Below, piece after piece: positions 1 through 8,008 of a stretch of DNA of 46,961 bases. The notes below the pieces were generated by a model. It searched no databases and was not told where the DNA came from. It saw only the letters and a program-made list of their open reading frames with translations. The stretch comes from CAYWKS01 sp964458935 (GTDB lineage Bacteria; Planctomycetota; Phycisphaerae; Phycisphaerales; Zrk34), in the NCBI GenBank assembly GCA_964458935.1, contig CAYWKS010000025.1:1-46961 (forward strand), read 5' to 3'. A program made the translations under genes and the position numbers. The stretch's first letter is position 1. Each line of letters opens with the position of its first letter.

Positions 1-569
1 TCAACCCGATCGGCCCGCGCGCCTGCTACGACGAGGGCAAGCGCTGCGCCGAGACGCTGTTCTTCGACTATCACCGCAAGCATCAGGTCAACATCCGCGT
101 GGTGCGGATCTTCAACACCTATGGCCCGCGGATGCACCCGTACGACGGCCGGGTGGTGAGCAACTTCATCCTGCAGGCGCTGGCCGGCGAGGACATCACG
201 ATCTACGGCGACGGTTCGCAGACCCGCAGCTTCTGCTACGTCGACGACCTGATCAACGGGGTCCTGGCGATGATGGATGCGCCCGACGACGTGTCGGGCC
301 CGATCAACATCGGCAACCCCAGCGAGTTCACGATCCGCGAGCTGGCCGAGCAGGTCATCGCGATGGTCGGGTCCGGGTCGCAGTTGAAGTTCATGCCGCT
401 GCCGGCGGACGATCCGACGCAACGTCAACCGGACATCACCCAGGCGCGTCGGACGCTGGGCTGGGAGCCGAAGGTGGCGCTGGAGGAGGGGCTGTCCCGG
501 ACGATCGAGTACTTCCGGGCGTTGGACCTGTCGGGCTATCGCCGCCCGACGAAGCATTCGCTGCACTGA
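1..569 (+). CDS. UDP-glucuronate decarboxylase (UXS-type SDR), C-terminal part
   Basis: This is the C-terminal ~189 codons of an extended short-chain dehydrogenase; the reading frame is already open at base 3 and the start lies outside the window. The first residues carry the catalytic YxxxK as Y-D-E-G-K (codons 27-41), followed by RIFNTYGPRMHP, GRVVSNFI and GDGSQTRSFCYVDDL. That series is diagnostic of UDP-xylose synthase, which converts UDP-glucuronate to UDP-xylose with a bound NAD. Other UDP-sugar epimerases lack the exact GPRMHP...RVVSNFI pattern. It stands 30 bp upstream of the dprE1-like gene on the same strand and so probably belongs to the same precursor operon. Cytosolic. It would use UDP-GlcA, which the GHMP kinase/GalU pair near 29-30 kb could help supply (inference). 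Confidence 0.92.
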   Translation, partial: NPIGPRACYDEGKRCAETLFFDYHRKHQVNIRVVRIFNTYGPRMHPYDGRVVSNFILQALAGEDITIYGDGSQTRSFCYVDDLINGVLAMMDAPDDVSGPINIGNPSEFTIRELAEQVIAMVGSGSQLKFMPLPADDPTQRQPDITQARRTLGWEPKVALEEGLSRTIEYFRALDLSGYRRPTKHSLH

Positions 570-599
570 CACGCGGGGGCGGCGGCGCAAAGGGCTGGG

Positions 600-1967
600 A
601 TGGTACACGCGGTCGAGGCGGACATGAGCGGGTGGGGCCGATGTCCGGTGCATCGCTGTCGGGTCAGCCGCCCGCACACGCACGCCGCCGTGGCCGACGC
701 GCTCGACGCCCATCGCGCGGGGACGGTGATCAGCCGCGGGCTCGGCCGCAGCTACGGCGACCCGGCGTTGAATCCCGACGGCACGGTCATCGATCACACG
801 GCGCTGGACCGGATGCTGGGCTTTGACGAGGCGACGGGGGTGCTGCACGCCGAGGCGGGCGTGAGCATCGCGCAGGTCATGGCGTCCCTGTTGCCGCGGG
901 GCTGGTTCCTGCCGACGACCCCGGGCACCAAGTTCGTCACGCTCGGCGGGGCGGTCGCCGCCGACGTCCACGGCAAGAACCACCACCACGACGGGTCATT
1001 GGGGGCGTACGTCGAGGCGATCGAGCTGCTGAAGGCGGACGGCGCGGTCGCCTGGTGCAGCCCGACCGACAACAGCGAACTGTTCCGCGCGACCGTCGGG
1101 GGCATGGGCCTGACGGGCATCATGCTCAGCGTCCGCGTGCGGCTGACGCGGACGGCGTCGGCGTGGTGCACGGTCGACTACCGCCGGACGCGCGACCTCG
1201 ACCAGACGCTGGAGCGGCTGGAGCGGACCAACGCCGACTACCGTTACTCGGTGGCCTGGGTCGACGCGCTGGCGTCGGGTGATCGGCTGGGCCGGGGCGT
1301 GCTGATGCTGGGCAACGACGCGTCGGTGGACGGTCTGTCGGGCGAGGCGCGGGCGAGGCCGCTGCACCTGCCGGTGTCACGCTGCCGGACGGTGCCCGTC
1401 GATATGCCGGGGTTCGTGCTGAACCCCTGGACGGTGGGTGCGTTCAACGAGCTGTATTACGCGCGGAACCCCGACCGCAGCGAGCGGGTGGACTACGGGC
1501 GGTTCTTCTACCCGCTGGACGGGATCGGCCGGTGGAACCGCGTGTACGGGCGGCGGGGGTTCGTGCAGTACCAGGTGCTGCTGCCGGAGCGGACGGCGCG
1601 TCGGGGCCTGGCGCGTGTGCTCGAGACGGTCGCGGCGGCGCGTCAGGCGTCGTTCCTCACGGTGCTCAAGAAGAGCGGCCCCGCCGGGCCGGGCATGCTC
1701 TCGTTCATGAAGCCCGGGTACACGCTGGCCCTGGACCTGCCGAACACCGGCGCGCGGTTGCGCCGCTGCGCCGCGGCGCTTGATCGGATCACGCTGGAGC
1801 ACGGCGGGCGGCTGTACCTGGCCAAGGACGCGCTGACGGATGCGGCGACGTTCGCGGCGATGTACGATCAGCTCGGTGCCTTTCGGGCGGCCAAGCAGCG
1901 GGTCGATCCCGAGGCGCGGTTCAACTCCGCGCAGGCGCGGCGACTGGGTATCGTGGAGCCGACATGA
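600..1967 (+). CDS. dprE1: DprE1-like FAD-dependent decaprenylphosphoryl-ribose 2'-oxidase
   Basis: 455 aa, about the length of mycobacterial DprE1. An N-terminal PCMH-type FAD-binding domain has RGLGRSYGD (46-54) and GTKFVTLGGAVAADVHGKNH (109-128), nearly identical to the flavin-binding stretch of DprE1. The C-terminal substrate domain has SFMKPGYTLALDLP (368-381) and YLAKDALTD, the latter holding the conserved lysine. The family oxidises the 2'-OH of polyprenyl-phosphoryl ribose as the first half of epimerisation to arabinose. Compared with M. tuberculosis DprE1, the position of Cys387 appears to be Ala377; this is aligned from memory. ATG 600 is used; ATG 624 (MSGWGR) is an equally possible start. 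The stop overlaps the next start as ATGA, so it is co-translated with the dprE2-like gene. A generic FAD oxidoreductase is the less likely alternative. Confidence 0.88.
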   Translation: MVHAVEADMSGWGRCPVHRCRVSRPHTHAAVADALDAHRAGTVISRGLGRSYGDPALNPDGTVIDHTALDRMLGFDEATGVLHAEAGVSIAQVMASLLPRGWFLPTTPGTKFVTLGGAVAADVHGKNHHHDGSLGAYVEAIELLKADGAVAWCSPTDNSELFRATVGGMGLTGIMLSVRVRLTRTASAWCTVDYRRTRDLDQTLERLERTNADYRYSVAWVDALASGDRLGRGVLMLGNDASVDGLSGEARARPLHLPVSRCRTVPVDMPGFVLNPWTVGAFNELYYARNPDRSERVDYGRFFYPLDGIGRWNRVYGRRGFVQYQVLLPERTARRGLARVLETVAAARQASFLTVLKKSGPAGPGMLSFMKPGYTLALDLPNTGARLRRCAAALDRITLEHGGRLYLAKDALTDAATFAAMYDQLGAFRAAKQRVDPEARFNSAQARRLGIVEPT

Positions 1968-2713
1968 GCGAACGCGTTGTCATCCTGGGCGCGACGTCGG
2001 GCATCGCCCGGGCGGTGGCGGGCCGGCTCGCGGGGCGCGGGGATCGGCTGGTGCTCGCCGGGCGGAACACGCCCGAACTGGAGCGGATCGCCGCAGACCT
2101 GCGCACCCGCCACGGCGTCGGGGTCGACCTCGAGCCGTTCGACGCCCTGGCCGGGCAGACGCACGCCGACCTGGCCCGGCGCTGCCTGGGCCGGTGCGAC
2201 GGCGCGGTGGACGGGCTGGTGGTGTGCCAGGGGTACATGCCCGAGCAGGCCGCGGCCGAATCGGACGCGTTCGAAGCCCAGCGGACGCTGCGCGTGACGC
2301 TGGAGTCGGTGGTCACGGTGGTCGAGCCTGTGGCCGCGGCGATGGCCGATCGAGGGGCGGGGTGGATCGCGGTGATCAGCTCCGTTGCCGGCGACCGCGG
2401 GCGGCAGAGCAACTACATCTACGGCGCGGCGAAGGCGGGGCTGAACGCCTATTGCCAGGGGCTGCGCAACCGGCTTTTCCGCCGCGGCGTGCACGTGCTG
2501 ACGATCAAGCCCGGCTTTGTGGCGACGGCGATGACGCAGGGGCTGGTCAACCCCGACTCCCCGCTGGTGGCGAGCCCGGACAAGGTCGCCGGGGACATCG
2601 TCCGGGCGATCGAGAAGCGGCGGAACGTGCTTTATACGCCGTGGTTCTGGCGGGGGATCATGCGGATCATCCGGTCGATACCCGAGCCGGTTTTCAAGCG
2701 GATGAAGCTGTGA
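1964..2713 (+). CDS. dprE2: DprE2-like SDR, decaprenylphosphoryl-2-keto-ribose reductase
   Basis: 249 aa classical short-chain dehydrogenase. The nucleotide-binding GATSGIA is at residues 9-15, the catalytic serine in VISS near 139-140, and YxxxK is Y153/K157. The Rossmann motif and size fit DprE2, the NADH-dependent reductase that finishes ribose-to-arabinose epimerisation on the polyprenyl carrier. SDRs alone are not diagnostic. The assignment rests on the 4-bp ATGA overlap with the dprE1-like gene and on the UbiA-type transferase two genes downstream. The last ~20 residues (PWFWRGIMRIIRSIPEPVF) are amphipathic, as expected for an enzyme working on a membrane lipid substrate. Confidence 0.85.
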   Translation: MSERVVILGATSGIARAVAGRLAGRGDRLVLAGRNTPELERIAADLRTRHGVGVDLEPFDALAGQTHADLARRCLGRCDGAVDGLVVCQGYMPEQAAAESDAFEAQRTLRVTLESVVTVVEPVAAAMADRGAGWIAVISSVAGDRGRQSNYIYGAAKAGLNAYCQGLRNRLFRRGVHVLTIKPGFVATAMTQGLVNPDSPLVASPDKVAGDIVRAIEKRRNVLYTPWFWRGIMRIIRSIPEPVFKRMKL

Positions 2714-2757
2714 CACCTGGGTAAGCGGGGCAAGGCGGCCGGGCCGGCGCGGGGCAT

Positions 2758-2789
2758 TTACCGTCGCAGGCGCGGGCTTAAGACGGTAA
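2758..2789. repeat. 8-bp inverted repeat downstream of dprE2
   Basis: TTACCGTC (2758-2765) and GACGGTAA (2782-2789) are perfect inverted arms around a 16-nt loop, about 45 bp after the dprE2-like stop. There is no T-run directly after the second arm, so this is not a standard intrinsic terminator. It could be an RNA 3'-end structure or a regulatory dyad. Confidence 0.4.
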
Positions 2790-2862
2790 GCCACTTATCA
2801 GCAGATAGTTGCGAATCTCGGCGCGTAAGGCGGTTTTTTTCGGGCGGTCGGCGGATTTGGCG

Positions 2863-2891
2863 TTGCATGCCTTTCGGCCATGGGGTAGACT
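2863..2891 (+). promoter_or_regulatory. Candidate sigma70-type promoter for the 2968 gene
   Basis: TTGCAT (2863-2868) and TAGACT (2886-2891) are 17 nt apart in the 254-bp gap before the acetyltransferase gene. Transcription would begin near 2898 and leave a 5' leader of about 70 nt containing a purine-rich GAGAGAGA ribosome-binding region. The boxes are only moderate matches. Confidence 0.4.
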
Positions 2892-2967
2892 TATTCCGGC
2901 CTGAGAGACACACTTCACGCTGGTCGGTGGCGCGATCGGCAGGTGGTGACAGAAAGAGAGAGAACCC

Positions 2968-3705
2968 ATGGCAACTATTCCTTCCCTGCAGGGCATGACG
3001 CGACCGCATGCGGCGCGTGATACACATGCGTATGACGTGGCAGTCGATCTGTCGCGGTATGAGGCGAATTATCGGCGTGGCCGGCCCTGGCTGGTCGTCG
3101 CGCTGTGGTACTGCGTGAACGCCATCGTGTTCAACAGCAGCCTTCTGCCCCTGCGTCGCTTCAAGCCGGCGCTGCTCCGGCTGTTCGGCGCGAAGGTCGG
3201 CAAGGGCGTGGTCGTCAAGCCCCGGGTCAACATCAAGTATCCGTGGAACGTGAGCATCGGCGATCACAGTTGGATCGGCGAAGGGTCCTGGCTGGACTCG
3301 CTGGGGCAGATCACCATCGGCCGCAACGTCTGCATCTCACAGGGCGTTTACCTGTGCACGGGCAGCCACGACTGGAGCCGGCCCGGGTTCGACCTGATCG
3401 TCAAGCCGATCGTGATCGAGGACGGCGTCTGGCTGGGCTGCCGGACGCAGGTCCTGGGCGGCGTGACGCTTTCCAGCCACGCGGTGCTGGCGGCCGGGTC
3501 GACGCTCAGCCAGGACGCCGAGGCGTTCATGATCTATCGCGGCAACCCCGCCAAGCCGGTCAAGGTCCGCCACCTGCACGATCAGCCCGAGGCGGCGAAG
3601 GCCGCGCCCGCCCAGCCGCGCCGCTTCCGCCTGGTCTTCCCCGATCACGCCACGGCGCGTCCGCAGACCGCGGCCGGCATGGCCATGGCCTCGACCGCGC
3701 GCTGA
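2968..3705 (+). CDS. WcaF-type O-acetyltransferase (left-handed beta-helix)
   Basis: 245 aa. An N-terminal membrane-associated helix region (RPWLVVALWYCVNAIVF, about 32-48) is followed by LLRLFGAKVGKGVVVKPRVN, the usual entry into the hexapeptide left-handed beta-helix of WcaF/colanic-acid-type acetyltransferases. CTGSHDW supplies the catalytic histidine region and YRGNPAKPVK the C-terminal cap. Members transfer acetyl from acetyl-CoA to a sugar hydroxyl of a lipid-linked repeat unit. The ~45-residue C-terminal tail after the cap is rich in Ala, Pro and Arg and probably disordered. ATG 2968 follows GAGAGAGA. It separates the dprE1/E2 pair from the UbiA-like gene, and an intrinsic terminator lies just downstream. 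Which sugar it modifies cannot be read from the sequence. Confidence 0.88.
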   Translation: MATIPSLQGMTRPHAARDTHAYDVAVDLSRYEANYRRGRPWLVVALWYCVNAIVFNSSLLPLRRFKPALLRLFGAKVGKGVVVKPRVNIKYPWNVSIGDHSWIGEGSWLDSLGQITIGRNVCISQGVYLCTGSHDWSRPGFDLIVKPIVIEDGVWLGCRTQVLGGVTLSSHAVLAAGSTLSQDAEAFMIYRGNPAKPVKVRHLHDQPEAAKAAPAQPRRFRLVFPDHATARPQTAAGMAMASTAR

Positions 3706-3740
3706 GCCGGGCCTGAGACATCACCTTCCTGAACTACACG

Positions 3741-3777
3741 CCACTCGCTCTGCTCGCAGGGCGAGTGGTTTTGTCTT
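3741..3777 (+). terminator. Intrinsic terminator after the WcaF-like gene
   Basis: CCACTCGC (3741-3748) pairs perfectly with GCGAGTGG (3761-3768) and is followed at once by TTTTGTCTT. The 8-bp GC-rich stem with a U-rich tail, 36 bp beyond the stop, is a good rho-independent terminator on the plus strand. Confidence 0.8.
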
Positions 3778-3851
3778 ACGCTGCGGTGCAGGTCCGCCGG
3801 GCGTCCGGCCGAAGTACGTAACGGAGCGCTGCTCATCGCCTCGAGTTGCCG

Positions 3852-4790
3852 ATGACCCAGATCGACAGCCGATCCCCGACCACGCCGCGCCCGGGCCCGA
3901 TCCGTTCGGCGTGGCAGGCGCTGCGGCCGCAACAGTGGGTGAAGAACGTCCTGGTGTTCGTGCCCATCATCGCCGGCCACCAGTGGCACGACGCTTGGCG
4001 GTGGAGCGCGGCGGTGCTGACGTTCGCGGCGTTCTGCCTGGTCGCCTCGCTGGGCTACGTGGTCAATGACCTGCTCGACCGCGAGTCGGACCGGGCGCAC
4101 CCGCGCAAGGCGACGCGCCCGTTCGCCAGCGGCGCCCTGTCCGGGCGCGCGGGGGTGATCCTCGCCGCGGCGCTGCTGGCCGCGGCGGTGGCGCTGATGA
4201 GCCGGCTGCCCGTGACCGTGGCGGTCCTCGCCGCGACCTACCTGGCGACGGCGCTGGGATACTCGGCTTTGCTGAAGCGGATGGTCTTCGTGGACGTGCT
4301 GACGCTGGCGGGGCTCTTTACGCTGCGGCTGCTCGCGGGCAGCGCCGCGGCCCAGGTCCCGCCCAGCACCTGGCTGCTGGCGTTCTGCGTGTTCCTGTTC
4401 CTCAGCCTCGCCCTGATCAAGCGGTACGCGGAACTGCGTGAATCGGCGGCCAACCATTGCCCGGCCAACGTCCGCCGCGGTTATGTCGCCGATGACCTGC
4501 CGGTGCTGCTCACCGTCGGGGCGACCAGCGGGTACATCGCCGTGCTCATCGCGGCGCTTTACCTCAGCAGCGACGTCGTGACGCAGCTCTACGCGCACCC
4601 GCCGGTGCTCTGGGCCATCTGCCCCATGTTGCTGTACTGGATCACGCGGTTGTGGTTCTTTGCGCATCGCGGCCAGATCGATGATGACCCATTAACGTTT
4701 GCCAGCCGCGATTTCATCACGTACGTTGTGATAGGTATATGTGCCGTGGTGATGGCCGCCGCGTCGACGCCCTGGCCGATCGAGTTCTAG
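3852..4790 (+). CDS. UbiA-family polyprenyl-phosphate phosphoribosyltransferase-like protein
   Basis: 312 aa membrane protein of the UbiA superfamily, with about eight to nine hydrophobic segments. The first Asp-rich active-site motif is VNDLLDRESDRAHPRK (71-86, NDxxDxxxD), preceded by LRPQQWVKNVLVF. That N-terminal pattern is typical of the subgroup that includes mycobacterial Rv3806c, which joins PRPP to decaprenyl phosphate. Together with the DprE1/DprE2-like genes it would complete most of the route to polyprenyl-phosphoryl arabinose. The dedicated phosphatase was not seen. ATG 3852 is chosen; TTG 3846 is in frame just upstream. The alternative is a prenyltransferase for quinones, less likely given the neighbours. 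Confidence 0.85.
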   Translation: MTQIDSRSPTTPRPGPIRSAWQALRPQQWVKNVLVFVPIIAGHQWHDAWRWSAAVLTFAAFCLVASLGYVVNDLLDRESDRAHPRKATRPFASGALSGRAGVILAAALLAAAVALMSRLPVTVAVLAATYLATALGYSALLKRMVFVDVLTLAGLFTLRLLAGSAAAQVPPSTWLLAFCVFLFLSLALIKRYAELRESAANHCPANVRRGYVADDLPVLLTVGATSGYIAVLIAALYLSSDVVTQLYAHPPVLWAICPMLLYWITRLWFFAHRGQIDDDPLTFASRDFITYVVIGICAVVMAAASTPWPIEF

Positions 4791-4834
4791 CGCCGCGCGG
4801 AGGCCGCCGTTCGCACACACGTCTGATCGCACTG

Positions 4835-5779
4835 ATGCACGACATCGCCGTGATCATCCTGACCCGCAATGAACAGTTGCACCTGGAGCGGTGCATCCGG
4901 TCGCTGCCGGCCTGCGCCAGCCAGGTGTTCGTCGTCGACTGCGGTTCGGACGACGCGACCGTCGAGATCGCCCGGTCGCTGGGCGCGACCGTCGTGCATC
5001 ACGATTGGGTCAACTACGCCAGCCAGTTGAACTGGGCGATCCGCAACTGCCCGATCACCGCCGACTGGGTCATGCGGCTCGACGCCGACGAATACCTCAC
5101 GTCGGGGCTGGCCGAGGAACTGGACGCGCGGCTGGCCGACCTGGACGAGGGCGTGACCGGGGTGAACTTCCGCCGCTGCGTGCGGTTCATGGGCCGGTCG
5201 CTGCGGCACGGGTCGCTGTACCCGATCGTGCTGCTGAGGCTCTGGCGGCGCGGGTTCGGCCGGTGCGAGCAACGCTGGATGGACGAGCACATCATCCTCG
5301 ACCGCGGCGAGACGGTCACCTTCGACCACGACCTGATCGACGAGAACCTCAAGTCGCTGACGTGGTGGATCGACAAGCACAACCGCTACGCGACGCGCGA
5401 AGCGATCGACGTGCTCATCGCCCGCTACCAGTTGACCGCGCAGGAGAAGCTGCGCTCCACCAGCCGCCACGCCTATCGCCAGCGCTGGCTCAAGCAGCGG
5501 GTCTACTACAAGATGCCCCCGACGCTGCGGACGTGGTCGTACTTCGTGTATCGCTACGTCGTGCGCGCCGGTTTCCTCGACGGCTACCCCGGGCTCGTGT
5601 TCCACACGATCCAGGGCCTGTGGTATCGGCTGCTGGTCGACGCGAAGGTCCGCGAGGTCGAGCGGCGGATGCAGCGCGAGGGGATCGACGCCTGCGAGGC
5701 GATCCGGCGGCTTCACGGGATCACGCTGCGGCCCGGCGAACAGCCCGCGTCCCCCGCGGTCCACGCCCGCGCCTGCTGA
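4835..5779 (+). CDS. GT2 glycosyltransferase, WaaE/KdtX-like
   Basis: 314 aa GT-A fold transferase. The N-terminus DIAVIILTRNE (2-12) is the family 2 nucleotide-binding strand; FVVDCGSDD (32-40) and RLDADE (81-86, with the DxD-type metal-binding residues) follow. The C-terminal half, with WWIDKHNRYATREA and a YFVYRYVVRAGFLDGYPG segment, is characteristic of the WaaE/beta-1,4-glucosyltransferase-like group that works on lipid-linked acceptors near the membrane. An upstream in-frame ATG at 4739 would overlap the UbiA-like gene and adds a non-conserved Arg-rich leader, so ATG 4835 is preferred. A second paralogue is encoded at 9152-10048. Confidence 0.88.
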   Translation: MHDIAVIILTRNEQLHLERCIRSLPACASQVFVVDCGSDDATVEIARSLGATVVHHDWVNYASQLNWAIRNCPITADWVMRLDADEYLTSGLAEELDARLADLDEGVTGVNFRRCVRFMGRSLRHGSLYPIVLLRLWRRGFGRCEQRWMDEHIILDRGETVTFDHDLIDENLKSLTWWIDKHNRYATREAIDVLIARYQLTAQEKLRSTSRHAYRQRWLKQRVYYKMPPTLRTWSYFVYRYVVRAGFLDGYPGLVFHTIQGLWYRLLVDAKVREVERRMQREGIDACEAIRRLHGITLRPGEQPASPAVHARAC

Positions 5780-5802
5780 CCCGCGCGCCGCCGCGTGCCG
5801 GG

Positions 5803-6444
<642 letters not shown>

Positions 6445-6446
6445 GG

Positions 6447-6995
6447 TCAGGTCCCCATCTGGCGGTGCTTGATCAGCTTCGCCGGGTTGCCACCGACCAC
6501 GGTCCACGGCTGCACGTCACGGATGACCACGGCTCGGGCGGCGGTGACGGCGCCTTCGCCGACCTTCACGCCCGGCCCGACGAACGCCTCGGCGCAGACC
6601 CAGGCGTGATCGCCGACGGTGATCGGCGCGTGGATCAGCGGCCGGGTCGGCGAGCTGATGTCGTGCGACGCGGTGCACAGGAACGCGCGCTGGCTCACCG
6701 TGACCTTGCTGCCGAGGCGGATCGGCGAGACGGTGTAGCAATCCACGCGGGGGGCCAGGCAAACGTAGTCACCCATCGCCAGGTTCCACGGCGCCCAGAT
6801 CGTGCACGTGGGATCGACGCGGCAGCCGCGCCCGACCTTCGCGCCGAACGCCCGCAGCACCACCGCCCGCCAGGCGTTCAGACACCAGCCCGGCGTCCAG
6901 CGGCACAGCACCGCCCACGCCAGGCCCCAGGCCAGCCGGCGGAGCCTCGACCGCTTCGACAGCTTGTTGACGTACTTGTATTGCGCGAAGTCCAA
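6447..6995 (-). CDS. WcaF-type O-acetyltransferase 3
   Basis: 182 aa. RLAWGLAWAVLCRW is a membrane-proximal helix; VVLRAFGAKVGRGCRVDP, CTASHDI and WTVVGGNPAKLIKHR are the beta-helix entry, catalytic-His region and cap of the WcaF family. The start is TTG 6995: the frame is closed a few codons upstream by the same TGA that ends the nitroreductase-like gene at 7023, and AGGAAA sits about 9 nt before the TTG. Its stop is 2 nt before the start of acetyltransferase 2. The two are similar enough to suggest tandem duplication and may acetylate different positions of one repeat unit (inference). Confidence 0.86.
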   Translation of the reverse strand: MDFAQYKYVNKLSKRSRLRRLAWGLAWAVLCRWTPGWCLNAWRAVVLRAFGAKVGRGCRVDPTCTIWAPWNLAMGDYVCLAPRVDCYTVSPIRLGSKVTVSQRAFLCTASHDISSPTRPLIHAPITVGDHAWVCAEAFVGPGVKVGEGAVTAARAVVIRDVQPWTVVGGNPAKLIKHRQMGT

Positions 6996-7022
6996 GGCGA
7001 GCGGTTTCCTGTCGCGGTGCGG

Positions 7023-7988
7023 TCAGTGTCGCTGGAGCACGTGGTCCACGGGCAGCCGCGGGCTGCTGGCGGCCTTGAGGCCCTCGCCGATGGGATAGCC
7101 GAAGGCGATCATCATGATCAGCCGTTCGCGGCGATGGATGCCGCCCAGGTCCTTGATGCGGTTTTCGTGGGCGTTGCCGATGGCGAGGTTGAGCATGCAC
7201 GCGCCCAGCCCGTGCGCGTGGCAGGCCAGCCCGAGCGACTGCGCCAGCAGCCCGCCGTCGACGTAGCCCTGGCTGCGCTGGCCGAACCCGCCCCACGCGG
7301 TCGTTTCGGAGGAGATGACGAAAAGGTTGTACACGCGTTCGTGGTACCCGCCGGCGCCGCCCTGCAGCAGGAGCAACCGCTCGATCGTCGCCTTGTCCTG
7401 GTAGCAGTGGACCCGAACGGACTGGCGGTTGCACTGCGACGGGGCGGACTGCGCCGTGGCGATCAGCGCGTTGAGCAGCTCGGCCGGGACGACCCGCGGC
7501 TCAAAGGCGCGGCAACTGAACCGCGACCGCAGGAACGCCACGCTCGACTCGGTGTCCACCAGCCGATCGCGATAGACGCTGATGTCGGTCTTGATCCCGC
7601 CGCGGGGCGCGACGCCCTCGAAGAGCCCGGGGTCGTCGGCGAACGCCTGCACCTGGTCGAGGAACGGGTCATGGACCCCCAGGTCGCGGTGCGCCCGGAC
7701 GTAGTGCTGCAGCGCCCCCCGGGCCATCTCCAACGGGAAGGTGGAGAATGCCGGGTCGTACCGGCGGACCATGAACATGATCGACTCGATCTTCTGTCGG
7801 CCGAACAGCTCGCGGGGGTTGACCAGGGACAGGCCCTTCTCGATCGCGTGCGAGAGGATGACGATGCGGTAGAAGAATCGGCGGTCACGGTCTTCGAACG
7901 GCGAATAGGTGTTGTAGCGGACGGCCATGCCGAAGTCGCGGGCGTACTCGACGCCGAACCGAGCGAGTTTGATGAGCTTGCCTACCAC
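7023..7988 (-). CDS. Nitroreductase-family protein of a polysaccharide locus
   Basis: 321 aa. The C-terminal two thirds match the FMN-dependent nitroreductase fold: SRFSCRAFEP opens the domain, then AQSAPSQCNRQSVRVHCY, the glycine-rich YVDGGLLAQSLGLACHAHGLG, and MMIAFGYPIGE. The N-terminal ~150 residues (HAIEKGLSL, MVRRYDPAF) are an extension seen in nitroreductase-like proteins of exopolysaccharide clusters. The substrate is unknown and the call is to the family only. GTG 7988 is the start, 20 bp after the stop of the pyruvyltransferase gene, so they share an operon; the association of these two families is recurrent in capsule loci. A redox step on a sugar or a carrier, or an FMN-binding accessory role, are both possible. 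Confidence 0.8.
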   Translation of the reverse strand: MVGKLIKLARFGVEYARDFGMAVRYNTYSPFEDRDRRFFYRIVILSHAIEKGLSLVNPRELFGRQKIESIMFMVRRYDPAFSTFPLEMARGALQHYVRAHRDLGVHDPFLDQVQAFADDPGLFEGVAPRGGIKTDISVYRDRLVDTESSVAFLRSRFSCRAFEPRVVPAELLNALIATAQSAPSQCNRQSVRVHCYQDKATIERLLLLQGGAGGYHERVYNLFVISSETTAWGGFGQRSQGYVDGGLLAQSLGLACHAHGLGACMLNLAIGNAHENRIKDLGGIHRRERLIMMIAFGYPIGEGLKAASSPRLPVDHVLQRH

Positions 7989-8008
7989 GATGGTTGCCTG
8001 CGCCTCGG

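Noticed and set aside
2821..2847. T-run (GGCGGTTTTTTT) in the gap after dprE2 as a terminator
   Set aside because: The bases before the T-run form only a 3-bp stem, too weak for an intrinsic terminator.
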